Shown in pieces: positions 43,576 to 52,239 of a stretch of 63,936 bases of DNA. The DNA is from an uncultured Eubacteriales bacterium (GTDB lineage Bacteria > Bacillota > Clostridia > Lachnospirales > Lachnospiraceae). The position numbers and the translations under genes were made by a program. Below the pieces are notes generated by a model. That model saw only the letters and a list, made by a program, of their open reading frames with translations. It was not told where the DNA came from and did no database searches. The DNA lies in contig ONKP01000015.1 of NCBI GenBank assembly GCA_900318405.1, positions 1-63,936 on the forward strand, read 5' to 3'. How positions within the stretch are numbered: the first letter of the stretch is position 1; each line of letters starts with the position of its first letter.

Positions 43576-45258
43576 ATGTATCAGGATGATTACAAACGCT
43601 GGCTGAATGCGGATCTGATCGATTTCGATCTGAAAAAGGAACTGCGTGATATTGAAGGTGACGACGATGCGATCAAGGATCGTTTCGCTGTGGCACTGCA
43701 GTTCGGTACGGCAGGACTCCGCGGAGTTCTTGGCGCAGGAACAAACCGCATGAATATCTGGGTTGTACGCCAGGCGACGCAGGGGGTTGCCGACTGGGTA
43801 AAGACACAGGGCGGTACACAGACCGTGGCAATCAGCTACGATTCCCGTCTGAAGGGCTGGAATTTTGCCAGGGACGCAGCAGGCGTTCTCGCGGCGAACG
43901 GAATCCATGTCAGGATTTATGATGAGCTGATGCCGGTTCCCGCACTTTCCTTTGCTACGAGATATTATAAATGCAATGCCGGCATCATGGTGACGGCATC
44001 CCATAATCCTTCCAAGTACAACGGATACAAAGCATATGGCCCTGACGGATGTCAGATGACCGATGAGGCGGCGGCTGTCGTATACGCACAGATCCAGAAG
44101 ACGGATGTGCTGACAGGTGCCAAATACATGAGCTTTGCAGAGGGCGTGGAGAAGGGACTGATCCGGTTTGTCGGCAACGACTGCAAGGAAGCCCTTTATC
44201 AGGCCATTGAGTCCCGTCAGGTTCGTCCGGGTCTGTGCAAAACGGCCGGCCTGAAGCTGGTTTATTCTCCGCTGAACGGTACCGGCCTCGTTCCGGTTAC
44301 CCGTGTCCTTCAGGACATCGGCATTACGGATATCACCATCGTTCCGGAACAGGAATATCCGAACGGTTATTTTACCACCTGCTCATATCCGAACCCTGAA
44401 ATCTATGAGGCACTCGAAAAAGGACTGGAGCTCGCCAAGAAGACGGGCGCGGACCTGATGCTCGCGACCGATCCTGATGCGGACCGTGTCGGCATCGCCA
44501 TGAAGTGCCCGGACGGCTCCTATGAGCTGGTATCCGGCAATGAGATGGGCGTACTGCTTCTTGACTATATCTGCGCAGGCAGGATCGAAAAAGGAACGAT
44601 GCCTGACAGACCTGTGGCGGTGAAATCCATCGTGTCAACGCCGCTGGCAAACCTTGTCGCTGAGCACTATGGCGTTGAGATGCGCGAGACGCTGACCGGA
44701 TTCAAGTGGATCGGTGATCAGATTGCACAGCTCGAGGCAGCGGGTGAAGTGGACCGGTTTATTTTTGGATTTGAGGAGAGCTACGGCTACCTCGCCGGAC
44801 CGTATGTACGTGATAAGGATGCCGTGATCGGTTCGATGCTGATCTGCGAGATGGCAGCTTACTACCGCAGCATCGGAAGCTCCATCAAGCAGCGTCTGGA
44901 AGAGATCTATGCGCAGTACGGCCGCTACCTGAACAAGGTTGACAGCTATGAGTTCCCGGGACTTTCCGGTATGGACAAGATGGCCGGTATCATGGAGAGC
45001 CTGAGAAAGAATCCGCCGGCTGATTTCAGCGGCGATAAGGTTGTGCAGGTTGTTGATTACGAGAAGCCGGAGGAAACAGGACTGCCGAAGGCCAATGTTC
45101 TGATCTACAAGCTGGCAGACGGCGCTTCTGTCGTTGTCCGTCCTTCCGGCACCGAGCCGAAGATCAAGACTTACTTCACGACAAAGGGTAAGGATCTGGC
45201 GGAGGCGCAGGCAGAGAAGGACAAGCTCACGGAGGCCGTGAAACCGATTCTGTCCTGA
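43576..45258 (+). CDS. Alpha-phosphoglucomutase (phosphohexomutase family)
   Basis: Interconverts glucose-1-phosphate and glucose-6-phosphate. The 560-residue protein has FGTAGLRGVLGAG at the N-terminus, the phosphoserine loop TASHNPSKYNGYK (Ser142), the metal loop ATDPDADRVG, the sugar-binding GFEESYGYL and the phosphate-binding RPSGTEPKIK. It resembles Bacillus PgcA. ATG 43576 sits 8 bp after AAGGAAGGG; a GTG at 43567 is less well placed. It would take the product of the cellobiose and glycogen phosphorylases into glycolysis. A duplicated promoter-like region precedes it. Confidence 0.94.
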   Translation: MYQDDYKRWLNADLIDFDLKKELRDIEGDDDAIKDRFAVALQFGTAGLRGVLGAGTNRMNIWVVRQATQGVADWVKTQGGTQTVAISYDSRLKGWNFARDAAGVLAANGIHVRIYDELMPVPALSFATRYYKCNAGIMVTASHNPSKYNGYKAYGPDGCQMTDEAAAVVYAQIQKTDVLTGAKYMSFAEGVEKGLIRFVGNDCKEALYQAIESRQVRPGLCKTAGLKLVYSPLNGTGLVPVTRVLQDIGITDITIVPEQEYPNGYFTTCSYPNPEIYEALEKGLELAKKTGADLMLATDPDADRVGIAMKCPDGSYELVSGNEMGVLLLDYICAGRIEKGTMPDRPVAVKSIVSTPLANLVAEHYGVEMRETLTGFKWIGDQIAQLEAAGEVDRFIFGFEESYGYLAGPYVRDKDAVIGSMLICEMAAYYRSIGSSIKQRLEEIYAQYGRYLNKVDSYEFPGLSGMDKMAGIMESLRKNPPADFSGDKVVQVVDYEKPEETGLPKANVLIYKLADGASVVVRPSGTEPKIKTYFTTKGKDLAEAQAEKDKLTEAVKPILS

Positions 45259-45350
45259 AATCCTGAGACCAGTAACCTGATACCTGCAAGATGAAAATCC
45301 TGTATACATCCTACAGAACCGGTAAGTACCTTACCAACGCAATATTTAAA

Positions 45351-45380
45351 CTGCCGGCGGTTCACAGAGGCCGCCGGCAG
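45351..45380 (+). terminator. Stem-loop after the phosphoglucomutase gene
   Basis: A perfect 10-bp GC-rich stem (45351-45360 with 45371-45380) 92 bp after the stop; no T run follows. The 273-bp gap to deoD shows no gene. Confidence 0.5.
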
Positions 45381-45531
45381 TACAAACAACAATTCTTAGA
45401 AAGACTGCCGTCAGTATAAACAGCAGCCCGGACGGCGGCTTATATGATTATTGCTGCCGTACGAAAGACAGGAATGCGAAAGCTGCTGTACCTGTCTGAC
45501 GACATGGCAGAACACAGGAGGACATACAATC

Positions 45532-46269
45532 ATGGGAACACCATCAATTTCTGCGTGCATGGAGATTAAGGACGGTACGCATCCCGCAAAAATCGTTCTG
45601 ATGCCCGGCGATCCGCTTCGCGCCAAATATGTAGCGGATACCTATCTGGAGAATCCGGTTTTATTCAATGATGTACGTGCGATGTACGGATATACCGGTA
45701 TGTATGACGGTGTGGAAGTTTCCGTCATGGGCAGCGGCATGGGAATTCCGTCGATGAGCCTGTACGCGCATGAGCTCTTCACGCAGTTCGGCGTGGAGGG
45801 AATCATCCGCATCGGTTCTGCGGGCGGTGTAGGCGATACTGTTAATGTGCGCGATATCGTGGTTGCCATGAGTGCGTCGACGAACTCTGCAGCGCCGGAG
45901 AGATACGGCCTGCCGGGACATATTGCTCCTACGGCTGACTGGGACATGCTTCGCACGGCTGTGAAGATTGCAGATGATATGAAACTCCGCACTTCTGTCG
46001 GCTCCGTGTATTCTTCTGATTTCTTCTACTATCCGGATCCTGAGGTTGCGAAGAAGGAGCGTGAGGCAGGTCTTCTGGCTGTTGAGATGGAGACCGCCGG
46101 TCTCTATACAGAGGCGATGTACTGCCATAAGAAGGCACTGGGCCTGTTTACGGTTTCTGATCACCTCTTCAAGCCGGAGCATCTGACACCGGAAGAGATC
46201 CGCACATCGTTCAATGATATGATGGTGATCGCGCTCAAGACGGCAGCGGAGATCACGAAGAAGCTGTAA
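45532..46269 (+). CDS. deoD: Purine-nucleoside phosphorylase, DeoD type
   Basis: Splits purine (deoxy)nucleosides into base and (deoxy)ribose-1-phosphate. The 245-residue sequence matches the hexameric DeoD type: MPGDPLRAKYVADTYLENP (phosphate loop), GSGMGIPSMSLYAHEL, IRIGSAGGVGD, VEMETAGLY and FTVSDHLF. ATG 45532 follows CAGGAGG. It supplies hypoxanthine and guanine that Hpt, 8 kb upstream, can salvage. A hairpin separates it from the convergent murI. Confidence 0.95.
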   Translation: MGTPSISACMEIKDGTHPAKIVLMPGDPLRAKYVADTYLENPVLFNDVRAMYGYTGMYDGVEVSVMGSGMGIPSMSLYAHELFTQFGVEGIIRIGSAGGVGDTVNVRDIVVAMSASTNSAAPERYGLPGHIAPTADWDMLRTAVKIADDMKLRTSVGSVYSSDFFYYPDPEVAKKEREAGLLAVEMETAGLYTEAMYCHKKALGLFTVSDHLFKPEHLTPEEIRTSFNDMMVIALKTAAEITKKL

Positions 46270-46286
46270 CAGATTTTTTATTCACG

Positions 46287-46334
46287 AAAAAACAGAGCCA
46301 GTTGTACAGGCTGTTTCGGCCTGTCAGCTGGCTC
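46287..46334 (-). terminator. Terminator after murI (minus strand)
   Basis: Arms 46319-46334 and 46295-46311 pair with one bulge; on the minus strand the stem is followed by TGTTTTTT. It lies between convergent deoD and murI. Confidence 0.8.
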
Positions 46335-46360
46335 GTATGTTTCGCAGTGCATATGAATCA

Positions 46361-47221
46361 TCAGATAAGCGCATCATACATGCTGCGGTAGAGACGAAGC
46401 TCCTCCGGGGTATTCCGGCTCGACAGAAAAATAATCCGTCCGTTTCCGATACTCTGAGCCCCAGAAGTCTGTTGATCTGTCGGCTGTCCTGTTTCAACCG
46501 GTTCTTCTTCCGCCAGAAGTCTGCGCTGCCGCAGACGCCGGTGAAGCTGTCGGGCTGTGCCGGCGCCGCCGTCGAAGAGAGGGATATTTCCCATGACCTG
46601 GCGGATATGCTCCCGGACAAAAGGGTAGTGCGTACAGCCGAGAACAATGGCATCTGCCTTGCCGATATAGGGACTGAGCAGTTCGGAGAGCAGGGCTGTC
46701 AGGTCAGGGTCCTGCAGGTGTCCCCTCTCGATCCTGGCGGCAAGGCCGGGACACATGACGGGAATAAATTCCGCTTCTCCGGCAAGTTCGCTGGAAAGGC
46801 GGGCATATTTTTCAAGTTTAAGTGTGGCGGGCGTCGCCATCACGAGAATTTTTCCATGAGGAAAGGCTTCGGCGGCGGGACGGATCGCCGGTTCCACGCC
46901 GATGACGGGTAACAGGCTGTCATAACGGCTGCGCACCAGACTCACGGCTGCACTGGTAGCTGTATTACAGGCGATGACAAGAGCCTTGATGCCACGGCTG
47001 ACAAGAAAATCGACGGACTGCATCGTAAGAGAGCGGATCTCGTCGATAGATTTTTCACCGTAGGGAGCATGGGCGGAATCGCCATAATAGAGATAGTTCT
47101 CTGCGGGAAGTTCCTTTGTCAGCTCCCTGAGCACGGAAATGCCGCCAAGGCCTGAGTCAAAAACGCCGATGCATCCCTTCGGGATGTTTTGCTGTTCTGT
47201 TAACTGGATATTGTTGCTCAT
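46361..47221 (-). CDS. murI: Glutamate racemase
   Basis: Makes D-glutamate for peptidoglycan. The 286-residue protein has both catalytic cysteines in context (VIACNTATSAA and VLGCTHYPF) and the IGVFDSGLGGISVLREL start. The initiation codon is placed at 47221; the frame is open to 47380 but the extension is unconserved. The C-terminus has about 25 extra residues rich in Gln, Glu and Thr. It is divergent from the transglutaminase lipoprotein gene with a 131-bp gap. Confidence 0.95.
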   Translation of the reverse strand: MSNNIQLTEQQNIPKGCIGVFDSGLGGISVLRELTKELPAENYLYYGDSAHAPYGEKSIDEIRSLTMQSVDFLVSRGIKALVIACNTATSAAVSLVRSRYDSLLPVIGVEPAIRPAAEAFPHGKILVMATPATLKLEKYARLSSELAGEAEFIPVMCPGLAARIERGHLQDPDLTALLSELLSPYIGKADAIVLGCTHYPFVREHIRQVMGNIPLFDGGAGTARQLHRRLRQRRLLAEEEPVETGQPTDQQTSGAQSIGNGRIIFLSSRNTPEELRLYRSMYDALI

Positions 47222-47352
47222 GGTTTTTCTGTCCAATGATGTATAATCCGCTCTGCTGCGGGTGGAGGCATCTGTATTCTGGAAGTGTAAGCAGTAACGA
47301 AACGCCTTTATTATATGCCGGACATGAGAAGTTGTCGAGGCGGGAGGTTTTG

Positions 47353-48750
47353 TTGAAGAAGAATGCGCGGGAAAAAGCACACAGAATTTTTATAGCGGCA
47401 GTATCTCTGATGCTGTCAGCTTCGCTGCTTGCTGGCTGCGGGCAGACGACAGACAGCGGCTCGGATCCCGCTGCGCAGGCGGCTGAGACCGCGCAGAAGG
47501 CACAGGATGGCGCGAAGCAGCTGATCCACTGGATTGCCGAGACCTTCGGGCTGAACCGTTCTGCGGAAGAAACGTCCGGAACGTCAGACATCACCGCTTC
47601 ATCTTCTGTCACAGAGAGCAGTTCAGACACCGGGCCTTCGCAGAGCATTTATTTTTCTCTCCTGCCGGAGGAAATGGATGAGAGATATCAGGACAAACTG
47701 CCGGAAGGACCCTCGCTCTTTGTCAACAAAGCATCCTTTTACTACTATTATTCTGTTCTCACATCGGAACAGCAGCAGCTGTATGATGCGTTTTTTGCCG
47801 TGTTGCAGCAGCCTGACAGCAAAGAGTACAGAAAACGGGTGAATGTGGCGGAGAGTCCGGATTCCGATGCCTTCAGGACCAATATCGATTATGCATACAA
47901 GGCGCTGATCTTTGATCATCCGGAGCTCTTCTGGTTCAGTCAGAACGGCGGCGTGTTCAGCTATTATTATTCGGGACAGCAGCAGTCGGATGGCACCTAT
48001 GCCGTCATGGTTCAGCTGGCGGAGACCTATGACAATTATCAGACGGAGATGACGACCTTCAATCAGGCGGTTGACAGCTTTATGTCGCAGATCGATCTCA
48101 GTCAGTCACAGCCGATGATCGCGATGCAGATCCATGACCGGCTGATCGATATGGTTACCTATGACGATGCACTGGCTGATGCGACAACGGCGGCGGGTGA
48201 TGTGACAGATTACGGATATACGGCTTACGGAGCGCTGGTGGCAAACAGCCGCGGTGAGGCCAACACGGCTGTATGTGACGGGTATTCCTTTGCTTTTGAA
48301 TATCTGTGCCAGCAGGCGGGGATTACCGCTATGAGAATCACGGGACAGGCGGGTTCATCGCCTGATCAGATGGGCGGTCACTCCTGGAACCTGGTCCAGT
48401 ATGATGACGGACAGTGGTACGAGGTGGATGCGACCTGGGATGACCGGGAACCGGTGTTTGATGAGAATGATCCGGCGGCGCAGATCTATCATGACGCGAT
48501 GAATGATACGGTGTACTGGGGCAGAATCCGCCACTACCTGTTCAACGTGACGACGCAGACGATCTCGGATTTTCAGCCGGATGACAGGTATACCTATTAT
48601 GAGCCGGACGGGAGCTATGCGACGTTCCTCGGCGAATCCTTCCACATCAGGGATGACGGCTCCGATGCGTCCACCGGGGATCCGCTCACATGCCTTGCGC
48701 CGACGGCAGAAGGAACGCAGTATTCCTATGATAATCTGATGGGGTATTAA
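47353..48750 (+). CDS. Transglutaminase-like cell-surface lipoprotein
   Basis: Predicted surface lipoprotein of 465 residues. The signal peptide ends in lipobox LLAGC. After a Ser/Thr-rich linker comes a unique domain (about 95-270) and a transglutaminase/protease-like core with the triad Cys308 (AVCDGYSFAFEYL), His343 (GGHSWNLV) and Asp359 (YEVDATWDD). Such proteins may cleave or cross-link cell-wall peptides; the substrate here is unknown. TTG 47353 is 5 bp after GGGAGG. Its stop overlaps the stop of the convergent TetR gene by 4 bp. Confidence 0.88.
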   Translation: MKKNAREKAHRIFIAAVSLMLSASLLAGCGQTTDSGSDPAAQAAETAQKAQDGAKQLIHWIAETFGLNRSAEETSGTSDITASSSVTESSSDTGPSQSIYFSLLPEEMDERYQDKLPEGPSLFVNKASFYYYYSVLTSEQQQLYDAFFAVLQQPDSKEYRKRVNVAESPDSDAFRTNIDYAYKALIFDHPELFWFSQNGGVFSYYYSGQQQSDGTYAVMVQLAETYDNYQTEMTTFNQAVDSFMSQIDLSQSQPMIAMQIHDRLIDMVTYDDALADATTAAGDVTDYGYTAYGALVANSRGEANTAVCDGYSFAFEYLCQQAGITAMRITGQAGSSPDQMGGHSWNLVQYDDGQWYEVDATWDDREPVFDENDPAAQIYHDAMNDTVYWGRIRHYLFNVTTQTISDFQPDDRYTYYEPDGSYATFLGESFHIRDDGSDASTGDPLTCLAPTAEGTQYSYDNLMGY

Positions 48751-49391
48751 GCCATGGCGTGGCCGGTATTCCGGTAGCCGGCGATAATGCTGTGGACGGT
48801 GCGGAAGAGATAGGGCTTGTATTCTTCCATCGGACACGGCTCTTCGTTGATGATCGCAGAATAGGCGGTTGATCCGACGAATTCAACGATGGCAAAAAGC
48901 AGAAATTCCGGACGGTCGCAGTCAAAATGGTCTTCCTTCAGTGCCTCGAGATAGTGATTGTAGAAGACGTGCAGATCCGGACCGTCTGTATGGCCGAAAG
49001 AAGGATCCTCCACCAGATGCCGGAAGATGCCCCATGACAGATTTTTGGAGATGAAGCGCAGCAGCATCTTGTTATTCTGGAAGAAATCAAGAATGTAGTT
49101 GATCAGAGCATCGACGTACTCGCTGACGTTTTTCGGCTGCTTTTCCGTCGGCATCATCTCGATCGATTTGGCCGCATCGAGAAAGATCTGCGCAGACTGC
49201 CGTGCCACGAGCTGGTCACGGAGGTCATACTTGTCCTTGAAATACAGATAAAAGGTCCCTTTTGCCACATTGGATTTTTTAGCTATATCAGAGATCGTCG
49301 TATCGTTGAAGCCTTTGTTGAGAAACAGCTCATAGGCGTGAGACAGCAGCGACGATCTTTTATTTTCCTTATTTAACTCGACTTTCCCCAT
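48747..49391 (-). CDS. TetR-family repressor of the MMPL locus
   Basis: Predicted DNA-binding regulator of 214 residues. The N-terminal helix-turn-helix is clear (DTTISDIAKKSNVAKGTFYLYFKDKYDLRDQL). The ligand domain resembles regulators of lipid or drug exporters but gives no specific ligand. The start at 49391 (MGKVELNKEN) follows AAGGAAG at about 9 bp; upstream in-frame codons lack conservation. It is divergent from the MMPL gene, with three related palindromes between them, so it most likely represses that gene and itself. Confidence 0.92.
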   Translation of the reverse strand: MGKVELNKENKRSSLLSHAYELFLNKGFNDTTISDIAKKSNVAKGTFYLYFKDKYDLRDQLVARQSAQIFLDAAKSIEMMPTEKQPKNVSEYVDALINYILDFFQNNKMLLRFISKNLSWGIFRHLVEDPSFGHTDGPDLHVFYNHYLEALKEDHFDCDRPEFLLFAIVEFVGSTAYSAIINEEPCPMEEYKPYLFRTVHSIIAGYRNTGHAMA

Positions 49392-49429
49392 ACAGAACAT
49401 CTTCCTTCTGTTCCGCTTGCGCGGACACT

Positions 49430-49630
49430 TCTTGATTCGCAGCGAAGTGTATAAGCCACGGATTGCTCCGTGCTTGGCACTCCCGCAATCCTGCAAGTAT
49501 TCGCACTTTCGTTCCGCTTACGCGTCACTTCGTGCTCATACTTGCTGCCTTCGAAATCGCATACAGTCTCTTACACACGCTCTGCGTGTGACGATCCTGT
49601 CTGCGTTTCGAAGGGCTTATACACTACGTT
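49430..49630. repeat. Structured intergenic region with repeat element, copy B
   Basis: Contains CTGCAAGTATTCGC (49491-49504) and TACGCGTCACTTCGTGCTC (about 49519-49537), the reverse complements of blocks at 25709-25760, plus short hairpins such as ACACGC-TCT-GCGTGT. It is part of the 487-bp tetR/MMPL gap and could form a structured leader for tetR. No reading frame is supported. Confidence 0.5.
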
Positions 49631-49640
49631 AATGTAAAAA

Positions 49641-49653
49641 TGAACGCCGGTCA
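49641..49653. promoter_or_regulatory. TetR operator-like site 1
   Basis: TGAACGCCGGTCA, a palindrome with one mismatched pair, overlaps a minus-strand TTGACC that can serve as -35 for the tetR gene. Confidence 0.55.
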
Positions 49654-49673
49654 ATATGCATTGTGCACATATC

Positions 49674-49696
49674 AAATGACTGACCGTCAGTCATTT
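49674..49696. promoter_or_regulatory. TetR operator-like site 2
   Basis: A perfect 23-bp palindrome around a central C at 49685 (half-site AAATGACTGAC). It lies between the two divergent promoters. Confidence 0.8.
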
Positions 49697-49711
49697 TGGT
49701 TGAGATTTACT

Positions 49712-49742
49712 AATTGACCGTCGGTCATTTAGGGCTTATTAT
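49712..49742 (+). promoter_or_regulatory. MMPL promoter overlapped by TetR operator-like site 3
   Basis: TTGACC (49714-49719) and TATTAT (49737-49742) are 17 bp apart. TGACCGTCGGTCA (49715-49727), a perfect palindrome around T49721, covers the -35. Bound repressor would block polymerase. Confidence 0.75.
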
Positions 49743-49878
49743 TCTTAGCGTAGCAAGGAAATCAGCAGTCTCACTGTCGGACTGCTAATCCGGAACACGT
49801 CAATGACTGCCGCAGACAATGGCAGGCAAATAACAGAAGACCGCGGGACTGCGGTTCGGGGATAGGGGATGAAAACAA

Positions 49879-52131
49879 TTGGTTAAAGTAGGCAAGTGGA
49901 TCGCGAAGCACAGGATTCTGATTTTAATCCTTGCCGTGATCGCTCTGATTCCCTCTGCTTGGGGATACGAGCATACGAAAACAAATTACGACCTGCTCAC
50001 TTATCTTCCTGAAAGCCTTGAGACAGTCAAGGGACAGGATATCCTGGTCGACGAATTCGGCATGGGTGCGTACGCACAGATCGTCGTCGAGAATAAGAGC
50101 CTGAAGCAGGTACAGCAGATCGAGAAGGACGTTGAGGCCATTCCGCATGTCAAATCCGTTCTCTGGTATGATGATGTGGCGGATATCACACTTCCGCTCG
50201 ACATGGTGCCGCAGGATCTGCGTGAGAAGTTCATCAACGGTGATGCGACGATGATGCTTGCATTGCTGGATGACTCTACATCAGCGGACACGACGATGGA
50301 TGCCGTGCGTCAGATCCGGGAGACACTTGACAAGGACTGCAGCGTCAGCGGTATGACGGCCATTCTGAACGACCTCAGTGATCTGGTCGATCAGGAGCTT
50401 CCGATCTATGTAAGCATTGCCGTTATTCTCTCACTGATCGCGATGCTTCTGCTGACCGACTCCTTCGCGGTTCCGTTCCTTTTTCTGATTGATATCGCCT
50501 TCGCCGTCGTGTACAACATGGGCACGAACATGATGTTCGGTCAGATCTCCTACATTACAAAAGCAATCGCGGCTGTCCTGCAGCTGGCCGTTACGATGGA
50601 TTATTCCATCTTCCTCGTCGGCAGCTACAAGGAGAACAAGCAGAGATTCCCGGGCGAAAATGAACGCGCCATGGGTCATGCGATCTCCAATACCTTCAAA
50701 TCGATCATCGGTTCATCGGTGACGACGATCGCAGGTTTTATCGCTCTCTGCTTCATGACCTTTACACTGGGCCTTGATATGGGCCTTGTCATGGCGAAGG
50801 GCGTTGTGTTCGGCGTTCTGACCTGTGTGACAGTACTTCCGTCACTGGTTCTCTGCTGCGACAAGCTGATCACAAAGACCACGCACAGAGCACTGCTGAA
50901 CAACCTGAAAAAGCCTTCGGATTTCATCACAAAGCATTTTCCGATCTGGCTGGTTATTTTTGCCGTGATGTTTATTCCGGCGATCTACGGCAATAACAAT
51001 GTCGGCGTTTACTATGATATGTCCGGCTCTCTTCCGGGAACGCTTCCTTCCAAACAGGCAGCGCAGAAGGTGGAAGATGATTTCGGAAGCAGCACCCTTC
51101 ATATGCTCCTGATTGATAAAAATACACCGGCCAAGGATCAGAAGGAACTGCTGAATGAGATCGATGATGTCGACGGCGTCAACTACTGCCTCGGCATGCA
51201 GTCGATCGTAGGCTCCGACGTTCCGGAATCCATGATACCGTCCGATGTGAAGGATATGCTGGAGAGCGGAAAATACACGCTTGCTTTTGTCAGCAGCAAA
51301 TACTATGCAGGGTCGGATGAGGTCAATGCACAGATCGACAAAATCAATGAGATTCTTCATCAATACGATGAGGGAGGCATGCTGATCGGCGAAGCGCCGC
51401 TGACGCATGACCTGGTTGATGTCACCAACGTCGATTTCCGCAATGTTACATCGGCATCGCTGATCATTATTTTCATCATTATTGCCTTTGTTTATAAATC
51501 GTGGACACTGCCGGCAATCCTCGAGCTTGTGATCGAGTTCGCCATTCTGGTCAACATGGCCATTGAGTTCTACACCGGAACAAAGGTTTCGTTCATTACC
51601 AGCATTATCCTCGGAACCGTACAGATGGGTTCAACCGTCGATTATGCAATCCTGATGACGAGCCGTTATCAGAAGGAGCGGCAGCGTGGGCACGACAGGA
51701 AGGAAGCCGTGAAGATCGCCCATGAGGCATGTATGGGTTCGATCATCACCTCCGGTATTTCCTTCTTCGCGGCGACAGCAGGCGTGGCAGCTTATTCGGA
51801 TATCGATATTATTCATTCGATCTGCCTGATGCTTGCCCGCGGTGCACTGATCAGTACGGTGACCGTTCTCTTCGTACTGCCGGGTATGCTCCGCCTGTTC
51901 GGAGGAATCATTGAGCATACCTCCTATGATTTCCTGGGCAAAAAACGGGCGGCCCGCATCGAAAAGTTTAAAGCGAAGAGACAGAATGCCGGCGGCGAAC
52001 CTGCCGTTGCCACGGCGACAGTTGCAGGTGCGGCAAACACCGAATCTGCTCCCGCAGATGATGACAACAGGGGAGATTCGTCAGATCCGGGCAATAACAG
52101 TACGGAAGATGCCGGCGGATCCGGACAGTAA
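49879..52131 (+). CDS. MMPL/RND-family exporter
   Basis: Predicted polytopic exporter of 750 residues in two similar halves, each with one membrane helix, a large external loop and a cluster of helices. The MMPL proton-relay Asp-Tyr pairs are present: TMDYS (Asp241, Tyr242) and STVDY (Asp588, Tyr589). The 60-residue C-terminal tail is rich in Ala, Asp and Gly and looks disordered. TTG 49879 follows AGGGGAT. The next gene encodes a secreted heptad-repeat protein, a recurring partner of such pumps. The cargo may be a lipid, glycolipid or peptide; it cannot be told here. Confidence 0.92.
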   Translation: MVKVGKWIAKHRILILILAVIALIPSAWGYEHTKTNYDLLTYLPESLETVKGQDILVDEFGMGAYAQIVVENKSLKQVQQIEKDVEAIPHVKSVLWYDDVADITLPLDMVPQDLREKFINGDATMMLALLDDSTSADTTMDAVRQIRETLDKDCSVSGMTAILNDLSDLVDQELPIYVSIAVILSLIAMLLLTDSFAVPFLFLIDIAFAVVYNMGTNMMFGQISYITKAIAAVLQLAVTMDYSIFLVGSYKENKQRFPGENERAMGHAISNTFKSIIGSSVTTIAGFIALCFMTFTLGLDMGLVMAKGVVFGVLTCVTVLPSLVLCCDKLITKTTHRALLNNLKKPSDFITKHFPIWLVIFAVMFIPAIYGNNNVGVYYDMSGSLPGTLPSKQAAQKVEDDFGSSTLHMLLIDKNTPAKDQKELLNEIDDVDGVNYCLGMQSIVGSDVPESMIPSDVKDMLESGKYTLAFVSSKYYAGSDEVNAQIDKINEILHQYDEGGMLIGEAPLTHDLVDVTNVDFRNVTSASLIIIFIIIAFVYKSWTLPAILELVIEFAILVNMAIEFYTGTKVSFITSIILGTVQMGSTVDYAILMTSRYQKERQRGHDRKEAVKIAHEACMGSIITSGISFFAATAGVAAYSDIDIIHSICLMLARGALISTVTVLFVLPGMLRLFGGIIEHTSYDFLGKKRAARIEKFKAKRQNAGGEPAVATATVAGAANTESAPADDDNRGDSSDPGNNSTEDAGGSGQ

Positions 52132-52239
52132 CCGCAGGGAAGATCCGGGCACTCAGAGATAACAGATAACAATTGAGAGGCTGTGAATATTCAAACCGGG
52201 GAATACAGACCTGGGGAAAGAATCGAGGTTGAGGGACTT

